Shown: positions 9,443 to 18,098 of the stretch, one piece after another | Layout of the letters: every line of letters begins with the position of its first letter | Position numbering within the stretch: position 1 is the first letter of the stretch | From: Mucilaginibacter gracilis | GTDB lineage: Bacteria; Bacteroidota; Bacteroidia; Sphingobacteriales; Sphingobacteriaceae | Assembly (NCBI RefSeq): GCF_003633615.1 | Contig: NZ_RBKU01000001.1 | Span: forward strand, 4,092,001-4,156,000 | Direction of reading: 5' to 3' | DNA length: 64,000 nt | Program-made: the position numbers and the translations under genes | The notes under the pieces: generated by a model | The model's database searches: none | Seen by the model: only the letters and a program-made list of their open reading frames with translations | Told to the model about the DNA's origin: nothing

Positions 9443-10543
9443 ATGCGTTTTGTTTTTGCCAGCTACTGCTATACACCAGAATATAAGCGCCCGGAAGAAT
9501 GGCTCAACCGCGTGAAATTTTATGGTGGTATTCTGGAAGCGTTGGCGCTGCATCATACCGTGATCAGTATTGAGCAAATTGATTATGAAGGAGCGCTTTT
9601 ACATAATGGGGTACAATATTATTTTAAACGAACCTCTAAATTCGGAAGGAAGTTTCCGGTCAGGCTGCACCGATTCATTATGAGCTTAGAATCCGACTTT
9701 GTGTTTGTTCACGGGCTGCATTTTCCATTACAACTGTTGCAATTGCGGGCATATCTCGGTAGCCAGGTTAAAATTATGGTACAACATCATGCCGAGCTCC
9801 CGGGCAATGGCATGATAGAGATATTACAACAATTAGCAGACAGGTATATCAATGCTTACTTATTTGCTTCGCATAATTTGGGATTAAACTGGGTTAACAG
9901 GGGCAATTTGGCTTCGGTTCAAAAGATACACGAGGTAATGGAAGTATCTTCGGTATTTTATCCAATTGATAGGCAATCGGCAATTAGTAAAACAGGTGTT
10001 AAAGGTGCGCCGGTATTTTTGTGGGTGGCGCGGCTTGAACAAAAGAAAGATCCGTTGAATGTAGTCAGGGCCTTTCTAGAATTTGCAAAGATCAATACCG
10101 GGGCAAGGTTATACATGATCTATCATGTAGATGACTTGCTGAGCAACATTCACGAAGTGTTAAATGAATATGCAGATGTATCCGGCTCGATAGTTCTGGT
10201 TGGTCAACTCCAACACGACGATCTGATATATTGGTATAACAGTGCCGATTTTATTATTTCCGGTTCAATTTATGAAGGAGCGGGTACGGCTATTTGCGAA
10301 GCTATATCATGTGGACTGTTCCCTGTATTAACAGCAATTCCATCATTCCAGATGATGACAGGCAACGGGAAATTTGGGTTGCTTTATGAGGCGGGAAATA
10401 AACAAGAATTATTAAACTGCTTGTTAAAAACAGCGGAGGTGAACATACAAGACGCGCAAGTAACTATCTTAGACCATTACAAAACCGAACTTTCCTTTTC
10501 TGCAATTGCAGGTAAAATATCGCAGATAGCATCGTCGCTTTGA
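9443..10543 (+). CDS. GT-B glycosyltransferase (family 4-like)
   Basis: 366 residues. The N-terminal acceptor domain is divergent. The C-terminal domain has FLWVARLEQKKDPLNVVRAF and SGSIYEGAGTAICEAISCGLFPV, the donor-binding E-x7-E region of family 4 enzymes. It probably glycosylates the product of the radical SAM/amidohydrolase block. It closely follows the amidohydrolase and overlaps the convergent glycosyltransferase by 67 bases at the 3' end. Confidence 0.85.
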   Translation: MRFVFASYCYTPEYKRPEEWLNRVKFYGGILEALALHHTVISIEQIDYEGALLHNGVQYYFKRTSKFGRKFPVRLHRFIMSLESDFVFVHGLHFPLQLLQLRAYLGSQVKIMVQHHAELPGNGMIEILQQLADRYINAYLFASHNLGLNWVNRGNLASVQKIHEVMEVSSVFYPIDRQSAISKTGVKGAPVFLWVARLEQKKDPLNVVRAFLEFAKINTGARLYMIYHVDDLLSNIHEVLNEYADVSGSIVLVGQLQHDDLIYWYNSADFIISGSIYEGAGTAICEAISCGLFPVLTAIPSFQMMTGNGKFGLLYEAGNKQELLNCLLKTAEVNIQDAQVTILDHYKTELSFSAIAGKISQIASSL

Positions 10544-11592
10544 ATAAATAAGTGCATAATCTTTTCGGCTGTTTGTTCTATCGGATAAGGCAAAACAGAG
10601 GAATGATCTGTTTGCTCATCTAATAAAAGCTCTAACACCTTCTGTTGAATTTGTTCCAAATTACTTACTGCCGAATGATGTTCTGCTATTTCATCCATTG
10701 GTTTAACAAACGATACTACCTGGGCGCCGGCGTATAAGGCTTCTAAAATAACAACACCAAAACCTTCGTAGTTAGAGGTGTGTAGAAATACCCTGCTCCG
10801 CTGCATTAACGCTAACACTTCGCTATGCGATAACTCGTTGCAAAGCAGGATGTTTTTTTCCAGGCCATATTTATGGATGAGCTTTTGCAAATTTTCTTTT
10901 TCAGGACCCTTTCCGCAAAGCACCGCACGAATATCTGGCCAGTAACGCGATATCGTTTTAATAACTTCAATAAAAACATCATATTGCTTTAGCGCTATCA
11001 ATGAGCCTACTCCCAAAATATCAATGTCTTTATCAGGCTTGCCGGGCTCAAACCCCGAAACATCAACTCCCGGAGGAATGGTATGTTTAGCCATAATACC
11101 ATAATTGGTGTAAACCTGCTTCCGGATAAAATCCGATAGCGCAATTAGCGAATCGCCTGTAGGTTTCATCATTTTAAAATACCGGTTACCAGGCTTTGCG
11201 TCTTGGCCAAGTATCCAGCTAAAATGTTGTATGTTGTGTTTTTTTGCAAAATAATGGCCTACCAAAGCGCATTCATCCAACCAAAAACTAAGTAAGCCAA
11301 CAACGTTTTGCTGCTTATTAAGTTGTTGCAAAACACGCCAGGCGCGCGCCCAGTTCAATGCTCTGTATAGGCGCTTTTTATTTTTCCCGCCAAGGGCAAT
11401 AACTTTAACACCAAACCAATTGTAAGTTATTTTTGCCAGCGGGTATTCAAACGTTAAAACAACAATATCGAGGTTTGGATATTGTTGTTTTAATGATCGT
11501 ACAAAAATTTGTTGCGGTGGCAGGCAGGTGCTATCCAACTCATTCACCGGGAAACCGGGCGTTAATATCACTAACGTTTGGGGCTTAATCAT
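10477..11592 (-). CDS. GT-B glycosyltransferase (family 4)
   Basis: 371 residues. The N-terminus (VILTPGFPVNELDSTCLPP) and the C-terminal EGFGVVILEALYAGAQVVSF motif are standard for family 4 enzymes. IDILGVGSLIALKQYDVFIEVIKTI starts the donor domain. The last 67 bases overlap the 3' end of the convergent glycosyltransferase, so the two C-termini (LIQSDDAICDILPAIAEKES here) are encoded on both strands. Neither overlap region carries a catalytic motif. No signal peptide, so it acts in the cytoplasm. Confidence 0.86.
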   Translation of the reverse strand: MIKPQTLVILTPGFPVNELDSTCLPPQQIFVRSLKQQYPNLDIVVLTFEYPLAKITYNWFGVKVIALGGKNKKRLYRALNWARAWRVLQQLNKQQNVVGLLSFWLDECALVGHYFAKKHNIQHFSWILGQDAKPGNRYFKMMKPTGDSLIALSDFIRKQVYTNYGIMAKHTIPPGVDVSGFEPGKPDKDIDILGVGSLIALKQYDVFIEVIKTISRYWPDIRAVLCGKGPEKENLQKLIHKYGLEKNILLCNELSHSEVLALMQRSRVFLHTSNYEGFGVVILEALYAGAQVVSFVKPMDEIAEHHSAVSNLEQIQQKVLELLLDEQTDHSSVLPYPIEQTAEKIMHLFIQSDDAICDILPAIAEKESSVL

Positions 11593-11620
11593 GAGTTGCT
11601 AATGCCTGTTTTATATTTAC

Positions 11621-12154
11621 TTACAGTTTAAAGCCGTAGGCTATGCGTAAACCAAATATGCCATAATTGTTTTGCTGCCCGGTTAAACTCTCAAAATGGA
11701 AGCCTACATCCCAATGTTTATCGCCATAGCCAAAGCCCGGGGATAATAGTAATTTTTTTTGGCCGCCGCTAAAGCCCTGCTGGGTAACTTCTACACCAAC
11801 ACCGGCTTCTGCATTAATGTAAAAATTAGGTATAAAAAACTCTTTTAGCCCTGCCTTAACCGGGCCAACGCCAAAACTGCCGTACCGGATATCGGTGCCG
11901 GGTATGGTTTTACTAAAAAAGTGGTAACCGCCGGTTGTAAACGTTGCCGATAAATTGTTGGTGATGCCGTATTGTAAACGAATTGTTCCGCCTAAAGTAA
12001 AGGCTGTATAGGTGGATTGTGTTGTGGTTGGTAAACCCGGCTCTAATCCCAAACTCAAACCAAAGGTTTTGGCGGCGGTTGTTTGGGCATTTACTTTAAT
12101 ATTGATTAGTAATAGTGTGGTGGCAATTAATGCAAGTTTGAGTGATAGTTTCAT
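11621..12154 (-). CDS. Small outer-membrane beta-barrel protein
   Basis: 177 residues with a Sec signal peptide ending near NAQ|TTAAKT (about residue 24). The mature part is made of alternating hydrophobic/polar strands rich in Gly, Tyr and Phe, and it ends in FGLRIAYGFKL, a terminal beta strand with an aromatic residue that fits outer-membrane insertion. It is 28 bases downstream of the glycosyltransferase start and on the same strand, with a terminator upstream, so it is probably first in a short operon. Specific role unknown. Confidence 0.7.
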   Translation of the reverse strand: MKLSLKLALIATTLLLINIKVNAQTTAAKTFGLSLGLEPGLPTTTQSTYTAFTLGGTIRLQYGITNNLSATFTTGGYHFFSKTIPGTDIRYGSFGVGPVKAGLKEFFIPNFYINAEAGVGVEVTQQGFSGGQKKLLLSPGFGYGDKHWDVGFHFESLTGQQNNYGIFGLRIAYGFKL

Positions 12155-12247
12155 GTGGTAGTAATTATTTAGTTTGTTAATTACTGTTATTACTGTACCA
12201 GTTAACTATTGGTTGCCTTTGAGGTAATTATTTATTAATGATACTGT

Positions 12248-12288
12248 ATTTAGGCCGGATAAAAACAGATTTTATACCCGGCCTAAAT
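12248..12288 (-). terminator. Stem-loop terminator after carbonic anhydrase
   Basis: ATTTAGGCCGG (12248-12258) is repeated inverted at 12278-12288, with an additional A/T-rich inner pairing. It lies 40 bases after the stop of the minus-strand carbonic anhydrase gene and upstream of the barrel protein gene, so it likely ends the bestrophin/carbonic anhydrase transcript. Confidence 0.65.
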
Positions 12289-12328
12289 GATGTTGCTTAT
12301 GGCAATTTAGCTGGCTATCAACAAGGTT

Positions 12329-12952
12329 TTACTCAAAAAAGGTAACAATGCCGGTTTCTACATCATACATGCCGCCTATTATTTTAATGTTTCCCTGGTT
12401 TTCTAATTCGGCCACTATCGGGCTTTCTCTTCTTATCCGGTCAATTGTTAAACGTACATGTATATCGGTAACTTTATTTACAAATTCGGCATTGGTGCCG
12501 GTTCTGTTTCCGGTAATTGTTTGTTCGCTAACAATTGCAGGTTGAATTTTATTGAGCAAGGTGGTTAAGTTTCCCAATTCTACATGGTTGCAGGCACCAA
12601 CAATTGCCCCGCATTTGGTATGACCGAGCACTATAATAATTTTGGTGCCAACAACCTTGGTGGCGAACTCCATACTGCCCAGAATATCTTCATTTAATAT
12701 GTTTCCGGCAATACGGATGCTGAACACGTCGCCAAGCCCCTGGTCGAAAATAAGTTCGGCCGACGTGCGGCTGTCTATGCAACTTAAAATAGTAGCAAAA
12801 GGAAATTGGCCCGCCGAAGTTTCGTTTACCTGCTGTAAAAGGTTGCGGTTAGCTTTTAAATTATTTACAAAGCGTTGGTTACCTTCTTTCAAAATTTGCA
12901 AAGCCGTTGCCGGGTTTAAGCTACCTTGAGTTTCTTTTGATTGTGTACGCAT
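12329..12952 (-). CDS. Beta-class carbonic anhydrase
   Basis: Catalyses CO2 hydration to bicarbonate in the cytoplasm; there is no signal peptide. The 207-residue protein has the zinc ligands of the beta class: C58 in CIDSR, with the Asp-Arg dyad D60/R62, then H111 and C114 in GHTKCGA. The gene lies 22 bases after the bestrophin-like gene on the same strand, so both are probably on one transcript. That pairing suggests that bicarbonate or other anion movement across the membrane is coupled to CO2 hydration. Confidence 0.92.
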   Translation of the reverse strand: MRTQSKETQGSLNPATALQILKEGNQRFVNNLKANRNLLQQVNETSAGQFPFATILSCIDSRTSAELIFDQGLGDVFSIRIAGNILNEDILGSMEFATKVVGTKIIIVLGHTKCGAIVGACNHVELGNLTTLLNKIQPAIVSEQTITGNRTGTNAEFVNKVTDIHVRLTIDRIRRESPIVAELENQGNIKIIGGMYDVETGIVTFFE

Positions 12953-12974
12953 AACTTTTAAAGTTGAATTGGTG

Positions 12975-13868
12975 TTAGAGTGAATAAAAACTTTGTGGCT
13001 GTAAGGGTTGGGGTACCTCTGTTTCGCCTAATAGTTGTTTAATGTTAATTTCAATGTTTGTAGCAATTGTTGTCATCGCTGTATCTGTAGGGCGGTTACT
13101 AAATGGATCTTGCAGGTGAGTGGCCGATTTTTCTAAAAGAAAAAAGGCCGACGAGATTACCAATAGTAACGGGATTTCAAAAAAACTATCAATATCAATT
13201 AAAGCGATAGCAAGCGTTACCACAAAAATGTAAATAAAAAAGTGCAAAAATAAACGATAGGTTTGCGGAAACACGGTGCTTTTAATGCGCTCGGCCATGC
13301 CCATCGCATTAGAAAAATTAACTAATGTGCTATTGATTTGGATATGACTGAATAGCTCTAAACTCCCGCTATCTTTTAGGTCGGTAATTTGCAATGCATT
13401 TAACTGCAAAAGTGCCAAAGGCTTATTATTGTGCTTTTTAATTTTATCCAAATCGGTTGCCGAAATATAATTGCTCAAATTTTTTAAAGCATCCAGGCCG
13501 CGCAAGGTTTGCCCTAAACTGTAGCACCACGCAATTTGGCGGTAAGCAATTTGTTTAATTTCCTTTTCTTTTTCTTTAGCAACAAACGATTGTAGTTGAA
13601 GCACAAAGCTGCGGCTTTCGTTCACAATGCTTCCCCACACTTTGCGGGCCTCCCACCATCTATCGTAAGACTGATTGATTTTAAAAGATAGAATTACCGA
13701 AATAGCCGTACCGATGAAGGCCGGGATAGCGATGGGCATTGCCGGTATCAGGTTTTTGTATTTAGCCGTTAAATAATTTACCAACAGCCCAACAACCAGT
13801 ACATACAATACCTCCAACCATATTTTTTGGAGTATATACGAAACAGGGATTCGTTTTTTAAGAAGCAT
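12975..13868 (-). CDS. Bestrophin-family anion channel
   Basis: 297 residues with hydrophobic segments near the N-terminus (about 18-60) and again around 205-245. The family hallmark is SYDRWWEARKVWGSIVNESRSF at about residues 68-90. Bacterial bestrophins form pentameric ion channels in the inner membrane; eukaryotic ones conduct chloride and bicarbonate. It is the promoter-proximal gene of a two-gene operon with carbonic anhydrase, and is transcribed away from a TetR regulator. A dyad operator and a TAnnTTTG-like element lie just upstream. Confidence 0.88.
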   Translation of the reverse strand: MLLKKRIPVSYILQKIWLEVLYVLVVGLLVNYLTAKYKNLIPAMPIAIPAFIGTAISVILSFKINQSYDRWWEARKVWGSIVNESRSFVLQLQSFVAKEKEKEIKQIAYRQIAWCYSLGQTLRGLDALKNLSNYISATDLDKIKKHNNKPLALLQLNALQITDLKDSGSLELFSHIQINSTLVNFSNAMGMAERIKSTVFPQTYRLFLHFFIYIFVVTLAIALIDIDSFFEIPLLLVISSAFFLLEKSATHLQDPFSNRPTDTAMTTIATNIEINIKQLLGETEVPQPLQPQSFYSL

Positions 13869-13883
13869 AAATTTGTTTAATTA

Positions 13884-13973
13884 CAAAACGAAGTTATAAA
13901 ACTATTTACAATAATAGTATTGCTATTGTAAATAGTGAAAATGGAGTTTTGTTTTACTAAATTGCTATCTTTG
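13884..13973. promoter_or_regulatory. Divergent promoters with a TetR-type operator
   Basis: A 13-bp perfect inverted repeat, ACTATTTACAATA (13901-13913) and its complement at 13924-13936, lies between bestrophin and the TetR gene. A minus-strand -7-like element TCGTTTTG (13884-13891) faces bestrophin. TATCTTTG (13966-13973), a full match to the Bacteroidota TAnnTTTG consensus, faces the TetR gene 18 bases before its ATG. The dyad overlaps the bestrophin -33 zone and could repress both directions. Confidence 0.65.
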
Positions 13974-13990
13974 TTAAAAGTTTGGGATTT

Positions 13991-14662
13991 ATGGAATTTC
14001 AGGTAAAGTTTGCTATCAACGAAAAGATATTTTTACGTAACCCCGAAACGAGTGAGGTTGGCAAGCTGATGGTGAAAAAAGCGATTGACCTGATATATGA
14101 GTTGGGCTTTGAACAGTTTACTTTTAAAAAATTAGCTACCGAAATAAGCTCGACCGAGGCTACCATATACCGCTACTTTGAAAACAAACACCGCTTGTTA
14201 CTTTATATACTGAATTGGTATTGGTGCTATATGGAGTTTTTAGTAACGTTTAAATTAGAAAACGTTACCGATAAAAAAGAACAGTTAAAAATTATTGTAA
14301 AATTATTAACCCATGAGTTTGCCCAAAGTGCCAATCAGTTTGATTACAATAAAAAGTACCTCAATCAAATTGTTATATCCGAAAGCAGTAAGGTGTATTT
14401 GGTGAAGGATGTGGCAGAAATAAATAAAGACGAAGTATTTAAACCCTATAAAGACTTATGCGCAAAAATTGCCGAAGTGATTACCTCTTATAATCCTGCC
14501 TACAAATTCCCGCGGTCGTTAAGTACTACGTTGATAGAAACCTCTCATCATCAGCAATTTTTTAGCGTAAATCTTCCCAAACTCACAGATATATCTCCCG
14601 GAGAACAGCCCGACTTTACTACCCGATTTATAGAGGACCTCTTATTCCACGTTTTGGGTTAG
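13991..14662 (+). CDS. TetR/AcrR-family transcriptional regulator
   Basis: 223 residues from ATG 13991; an in-frame TTG at 13982 is a weaker start. The N-terminal helix-turn-helix is clear: ELGFEQFTFKKLATEISSTEATIYRYFENKHRLLLYIL, with the TIYRYF recognition-helix end typical of TetR proteins. The rest is a helical ligand domain without recognisable motif. It is divergent from the bestrophin/carbonic anhydrase operon across a 36-bp dyad, so local autorepression and control of that operon are the simplest model. The ligand is unknown. Confidence 0.85.
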   Translation: MEFQVKFAINEKIFLRNPETSEVGKLMVKKAIDLIYELGFEQFTFKKLATEISSTEATIYRYFENKHRLLLYILNWYWCYMEFLVTFKLENVTDKKEQLKIIVKLLTHEFAQSANQFDYNKKYLNQIVISESSKVYLVKDVAEINKDEVFKPYKDLCAKIAEVITSYNPAYKFPRSLSTTLIETSHHQQFFSVNLPKLTDISPGEQPDFTTRFIEDLLFHVLG

Positions 14663-14713
14663 CATAGGTATATAATTGGTTGGTTAGTAATTGCTTTTTT
14701 GGGAAATGTGTTG

Positions 14714-15454
14714 TTAAATCTCCTTAACCAGTTTCAAAAAACTATTCCGGTAAGTTTCGCCAATGGGTATGGCTTGGTCGCCAATAAATATCGTATAACC
14801 ATCCACCATTCTTATTTTATCCATAGAAACAATGTACGATTTATGAACCCTTTGAAACGATTGTTGCGGTAGTTGAGTGCTGAGATCGCGAAGGCTTTGA
14901 TAGGTAACCACGCGTTGCGTTTTGGTGTAAATGCAAACGTAGTTTTTAAGTCCTTCAATGTAAAGTATATCCTGGTAGTCAATTTTTAAAAACTTGTTTT
15001 TACTTTCCCCTTTAACAAACATGTATCGCAATTCATCATTAGCGGCAAGCGCTACTGGTGCCGCAGGTAAGGGTTCAATAACAGCCTTTAATTTTGTGGC
15101 TTCAATAACGCTGCATGCTTTTGCGGCGGCTTTTAAAAAGCGGTCGAAAGCGATAGGTTTTAACAGGTAATCTACCACATCGTGTTCAAATCCGTCAAGC
15201 GCGTACTGAGCGTAGGCGGTAGTTAAAATAACTTTACATTTATTTCCGCAAAGTTTTAAAAATTGAATACCGTTTAATTCCGGCATCTGTATGTCCATAA
15301 AAACCAGGTCAATTTTATCGTTTTGGATGATACCCAATGCATCAACCACATTATTGGCTATCCCGGCAAGTTCAAAATAAGGCACCTTGGCAATATATCC
15401 CGCCATCATTTTAGTGGCATAAGCTTCGTCGTCAACCGCAAGGCAGCGTATCAT
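14714..15454 (-). CDS. LytTR-family response regulator
   Basis: 246 residues. The receiver domain (1-120) has the acidic pair DD at 8-9, phosphoacceptor D54 in MDIQMPELNG, and the conserved K in LLKPIAF. The LytTR DNA-binding domain occupies about 145-246 (KFLKIDYQDILYIEGLKNYVCIYT, then SFQRVHKSYIVSMDKI). It follows the sensor kinase gene by 28 bases, forming a classic LytS/LytR-like pair. No dedicated target operon is adjacent, apart from the divergent secreted-protein gene upstream of the kinase. Confidence 0.92.
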   Translation of the reverse strand: MIRCLAVDDEAYATKMMAGYIAKVPYFELAGIANNVVDALGIIQNDKIDLVFMDIQMPELNGIQFLKLCGNKCKVILTTAYAQYALDGFEHDVVDYLLKPIAFDRFLKAAAKACSVIEATKLKAVIEPLPAAPVALAANDELRYMFVKGESKNKFLKIDYQDILYIEGLKNYVCIYTKTQRVVTYQSLRDLSTQLPQQSFQRVHKSYIVSMDKIRMVDGYTIFIGDQAIPIGETYRNSFLKLVKEI

Positions 15455-15482
15455 ATTTGATGGATTTAGTTTTTAAGTTGTT

Positions 15483-16490
15483 TTAGTTTAGCTTGATGTT
15501 TAGCGTGGTTTTAAAGGTTTCGCCGTTGTTTGTTATTAGCAATTCAAATTTTTGTGGGTAAATCAATTCCAACCGGCGTTTGATATTCGCCAGCCCGATG
15601 CCGCTTGAATTGTCTTTTTCGCCATAAATAATTTTGTTACTTACCATAAACGATAACCGGCTCTCAATCACTTTGAGGTGAATTTTTACGGGCCGCTGCT
15701 CATTATTGATAACCCCATGCTTAAATGCGTTTTCTACAAATGGTATCAGTATAAGCGAAGCTATCTTTTTGTTGCCAATATCACCTTCTGCTTTAAAATC
15801 AACAAAAAAGTTTTCTTCAAATCTTAGTTTATAAATAGCTATATAATTTTGAAGATAATCTATTTCTTGCTGCAAGTTAAGCAGGCCATCAATGCTGTTA
15901 TCAAGCATATAACGCATCAATTGCGAAAGTTTGATGATGGCATCGGCCAGTTTTTCTGAAATAGGATAACTTAGTGAATATAAATAATTGAGCGTATTAT
16001 ATAAAAAATGTGGGTTAATCTGAGTTTTTAGAAAAAGGAGTTCGGCTTTAATTTTTTCTTGCTTCAGTTGTTCGGTTTCTTTTTCCTTGCGGTATATATC
16101 CAATAACGACCAGGCAATAAAACTGAATAGCACCGGTTTCAAAGCCCTCCACCAGTTATCATTTAAATAATGCAGTGCCTTAACCGACGGATCGTAGTTT
16201 CTATAACCCAATAGCCATAGGTAAATTACTTCTTCTATCAAATAACGGCACCCTACAAATAAAATATCAGCCAATATTAGCCCCGCAATTAATAATGGCA
16301 TTTTCTTTAATTTTAAATACCTCGGGTAAACCCAAAAGAAACAAAAAGAAAATTCGGCAAAACTGGCCATCAGGTTCGACCAAACGTAAGGCTGCGAACC
16401 CCGGTTATTGGCTACATTATCTACATACAGATAGAGTACCAGGCAGGCCCAAACCAATAGGTAATAAACATGTAGCCGGTTTTTTTTCAT
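15483..16490 (-). CDS. LytS-like sensor histidine kinase (His_kinase family)
   Basis: 335 residues: four hydrophobic segments in the first 130 residues, a short coiled linker, then the His_kinase box QINPHFLYNTLNYLY with phosphoacceptor H161. The ATP-binding region has PFVENAFKHG (N-box) and GIGLANIKRRL (G-box). This is the usual partner of the LytTR regulator that follows. The membrane part has no known ligand domain. Its promoter region shares a long inverted repeat with the divergent gene. Confidence 0.9.
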   Translation of the reverse strand: MKKNRLHVYYLLVWACLVLYLYVDNVANNRGSQPYVWSNLMASFAEFSFCFFWVYPRYLKLKKMPLLIAGLILADILFVGCRYLIEEVIYLWLLGYRNYDPSVKALHYLNDNWWRALKPVLFSFIAWSLLDIYRKEKETEQLKQEKIKAELLFLKTQINPHFLYNTLNYLYSLSYPISEKLADAIIKLSQLMRYMLDNSIDGLLNLQQEIDYLQNYIAIYKLRFEENFFVDFKAEGDIGNKKIASLILIPFVENAFKHGVINNEQRPVKIHLKVIESRLSFMVSNKIIYGEKDNSSGIGLANIKRRLELIYPQKFELLITNNGETFKTTLNIKLN

Positions 16491-16523
16491 GCATCAAATA
16501 TAATAGCCTAAGCTAAATCCATA

Positions 16524-16641
16524 AATTTATTATCCCAACATGCCTTTTTAGAATCCGAAAACATTTTTTGCGTGCTGTTGGGATAACTGAAGTTAATATT
16601 CGGTGTTAATATAACGTTTTTAGGCATTGGGATAATAAATT
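16524..16641. promoter_or_regulatory. Long inverted repeat between the LytS operon and a divergent secreted-protein gene
   Basis: AATTTATTATCCCAA (16524-16538) recurs inverted at 16627-16641, and the pairing continues into the TGCCT/AGGCA tracts just inside. The core TTGGGATAA occurs three times: once on the minus strand (16530-16538) and twice on the plus strand (16578-16586, 16627-16635). Flanking both promoters, these are candidate sites for the adjacent LytTR regulator. That assignment is inference. Confidence 0.45.
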
Positions 16642-16691
16642 ATACAACACGGTTTCGCCAGATGACCTTTGCCTTTAAACCAATAACAATC

Positions 16692-17825
16692 ATGAAAAAA
16701 AAATTACTATCCGCAATGCTCATGGCATCCTGTTTTTGTTACGGGCAAGCTAAAAAAGCAATTACCGATGATGCCCGGCTTAATAAATGCATTTTAGAAA
16801 ACACAGCCTATTTTACTTTTAACGGCGCAGAACCGGCGGGAGAGGGGTGGAGCAGGCTCGAAAACCTATTTGCGCAAAATCAGTTTGTGGCTTGGGGCGA
16901 ATATCATAATTCGCCCTTGTTATCGCAGCTCACGGGTTTTGCTTTGGCAAGCGCGTCAAAAAACGGATATAAAACCTGGTGTACAGAAACCAGCCCTTTT
17001 GCAGCATCCCAACTTACCTGGATTGCCAAAACAAGTAACCCTTACGATACCATTATCAGTTTTTCCAAAACCAATCATTTAACGCCCACATTTCCTTTTT
17101 TTGAAAGCAGAGCTGATATACAAATGCTACAAACGGCCAGCAAACTTAACTACCGGATTTGGGGAATTGACCAGGAATTTCAATTGACCTTTCCGTATTG
17201 TATCAGCAAAATATTTGCGGGTGTACCCAATGCCTCAAAACCCCTTTATAAAGCAGTACGCGATAGCTTGCTGGCCAAATGGTGGATGCCCGATGCTAAA
17301 TTACTGGATAGTTTGAGGAAGGTTGTTAAAAGGCCGGATTTAAAACACTTAATAGATGAGGTTGAAATTTCGAGAGATATTTATAATACCGGCGATTCGC
17401 AAACCAGAGCAACGTTAATGAAACGCAATTTCTATAACTACTTTGATGCTCTTAAATCAAAAAACGAGAAGATTTTTTTTAAAATGGGAAGCAATCATTT
17501 GGCAAGGGGAATGAACCTGGAAACCAATTTGTATGATATTGGAAACACGATTTTTGAACTATCTGAACATAACGGAACCGGCTTTGCAAATGTATATTTT
17601 ATGGTGAGGTATTGGAAAGATAAAGACAAGGTTATTGACGATATTGAAAGCGATGAGCATCAAAACCCTAAAGTGTTTTCCAGGTTGTACGATAGGGAAA
17701 AATGGGTAACAATAGATATCCGAAGTTTAAGACGCAGGATTAAAAATGATGGCTCATTAACTTTAGACACCTATAAGCTAATTGAAAAATATGATTATGT
17801 GGTGATATCGCCAGAAATATTATAA
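16692..17825 (+). CDS. Secreted protein, erythromycin-esterase/ChaN-like fold, function unknown
   Basis: 377 residues from ATG 16692 (MKKKLLSAMLMASCFCYGQ), which gives a proper signal peptide; the earlier in-frame ATG at 16662 does not. Motifs resemble the EreA/ChaN-like superfamily: WGEYHNSPLLSQL near the start, WCTETSPFAASQL, GIDQEF, and KMGSNHLARGMN, which provide Glu and His residues where that fold has its active site. The match is distant and no substrate can be named. It is divergent from the LytS/LytTR pair across a long inverted repeat, so it may be a target of that system. Confidence 0.6.
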   Translation: MKKKLLSAMLMASCFCYGQAKKAITDDARLNKCILENTAYFTFNGAEPAGEGWSRLENLFAQNQFVAWGEYHNSPLLSQLTGFALASASKNGYKTWCTETSPFAASQLTWIAKTSNPYDTIISFSKTNHLTPTFPFFESRADIQMLQTASKLNYRIWGIDQEFQLTFPYCISKIFAGVPNASKPLYKAVRDSLLAKWWMPDAKLLDSLRKVVKRPDLKHLIDEVEISRDIYNTGDSQTRATLMKRNFYNYFDALKSKNEKIFFKMGSNHLARGMNLETNLYDIGNTIFELSEHNGTGFANVYFMVRYWKDKDKVIDDIESDEHQNPKVFSRLYDREKWVTIDIRSLRRRIKNDGSLTLDTYKLIEKYDYVVISPEIL

Positions 17826-17843
17826 AATCATAATTTGGGGTAT

Positions 17844-17893
17844 TACTTGTAAATTTAGAATATAACTGTGATTATATTCTAAATTTACAAGTA
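17844..17893. terminator. Bidirectional terminator with 22-bp perfect stem
   Basis: A 22-bp perfect inverted repeat (17844-17865 and 17872-17893) with a six-base loop lies between the convergent secreted-protein gene and the VOC remnant. The stem is almost entirely A/T, so its function in termination is inferred from position. Confidence 0.7.
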
Positions 17894-17903
17894 TGCATTT
17901 AAG

Positions 17904-18098
17904 CTATCCAACGCTGAAATGGCTAATTGCAATATCATAACATCTGCCAAAACCAGGCGGTTGAATTAAAACCGATTGCTTAACATCAGAAAGCTTTGTG
18001 TTTTCAACTACTTTAAAATTTAGTTTATTTACATAAAACTCAATAGCATCATCATAATCTTTAACTAAAAGAGTAACGTGAATAATTGATTGTCTCAT
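17904..18098 (-). pseudogene. Truncated VOC (glyoxalase/bleomycin-resistance) protein
   Basis: 64 residues. The first half of a VOC domain is easily recognised (VTLLVKDYDDAIEFYVNKLNFKVVENT), but it departs from the family after VLIQPPGFG and stops. Intact single-domain members are about 120-135 residues, so roughly half of the metal-binding fold, including the second-half ligand, is missing. A strong terminator lies 11 bases beyond the stop. It is most likely a decayed or rearranged remnant. The short tail could still be expressed. Confidence 0.65.
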
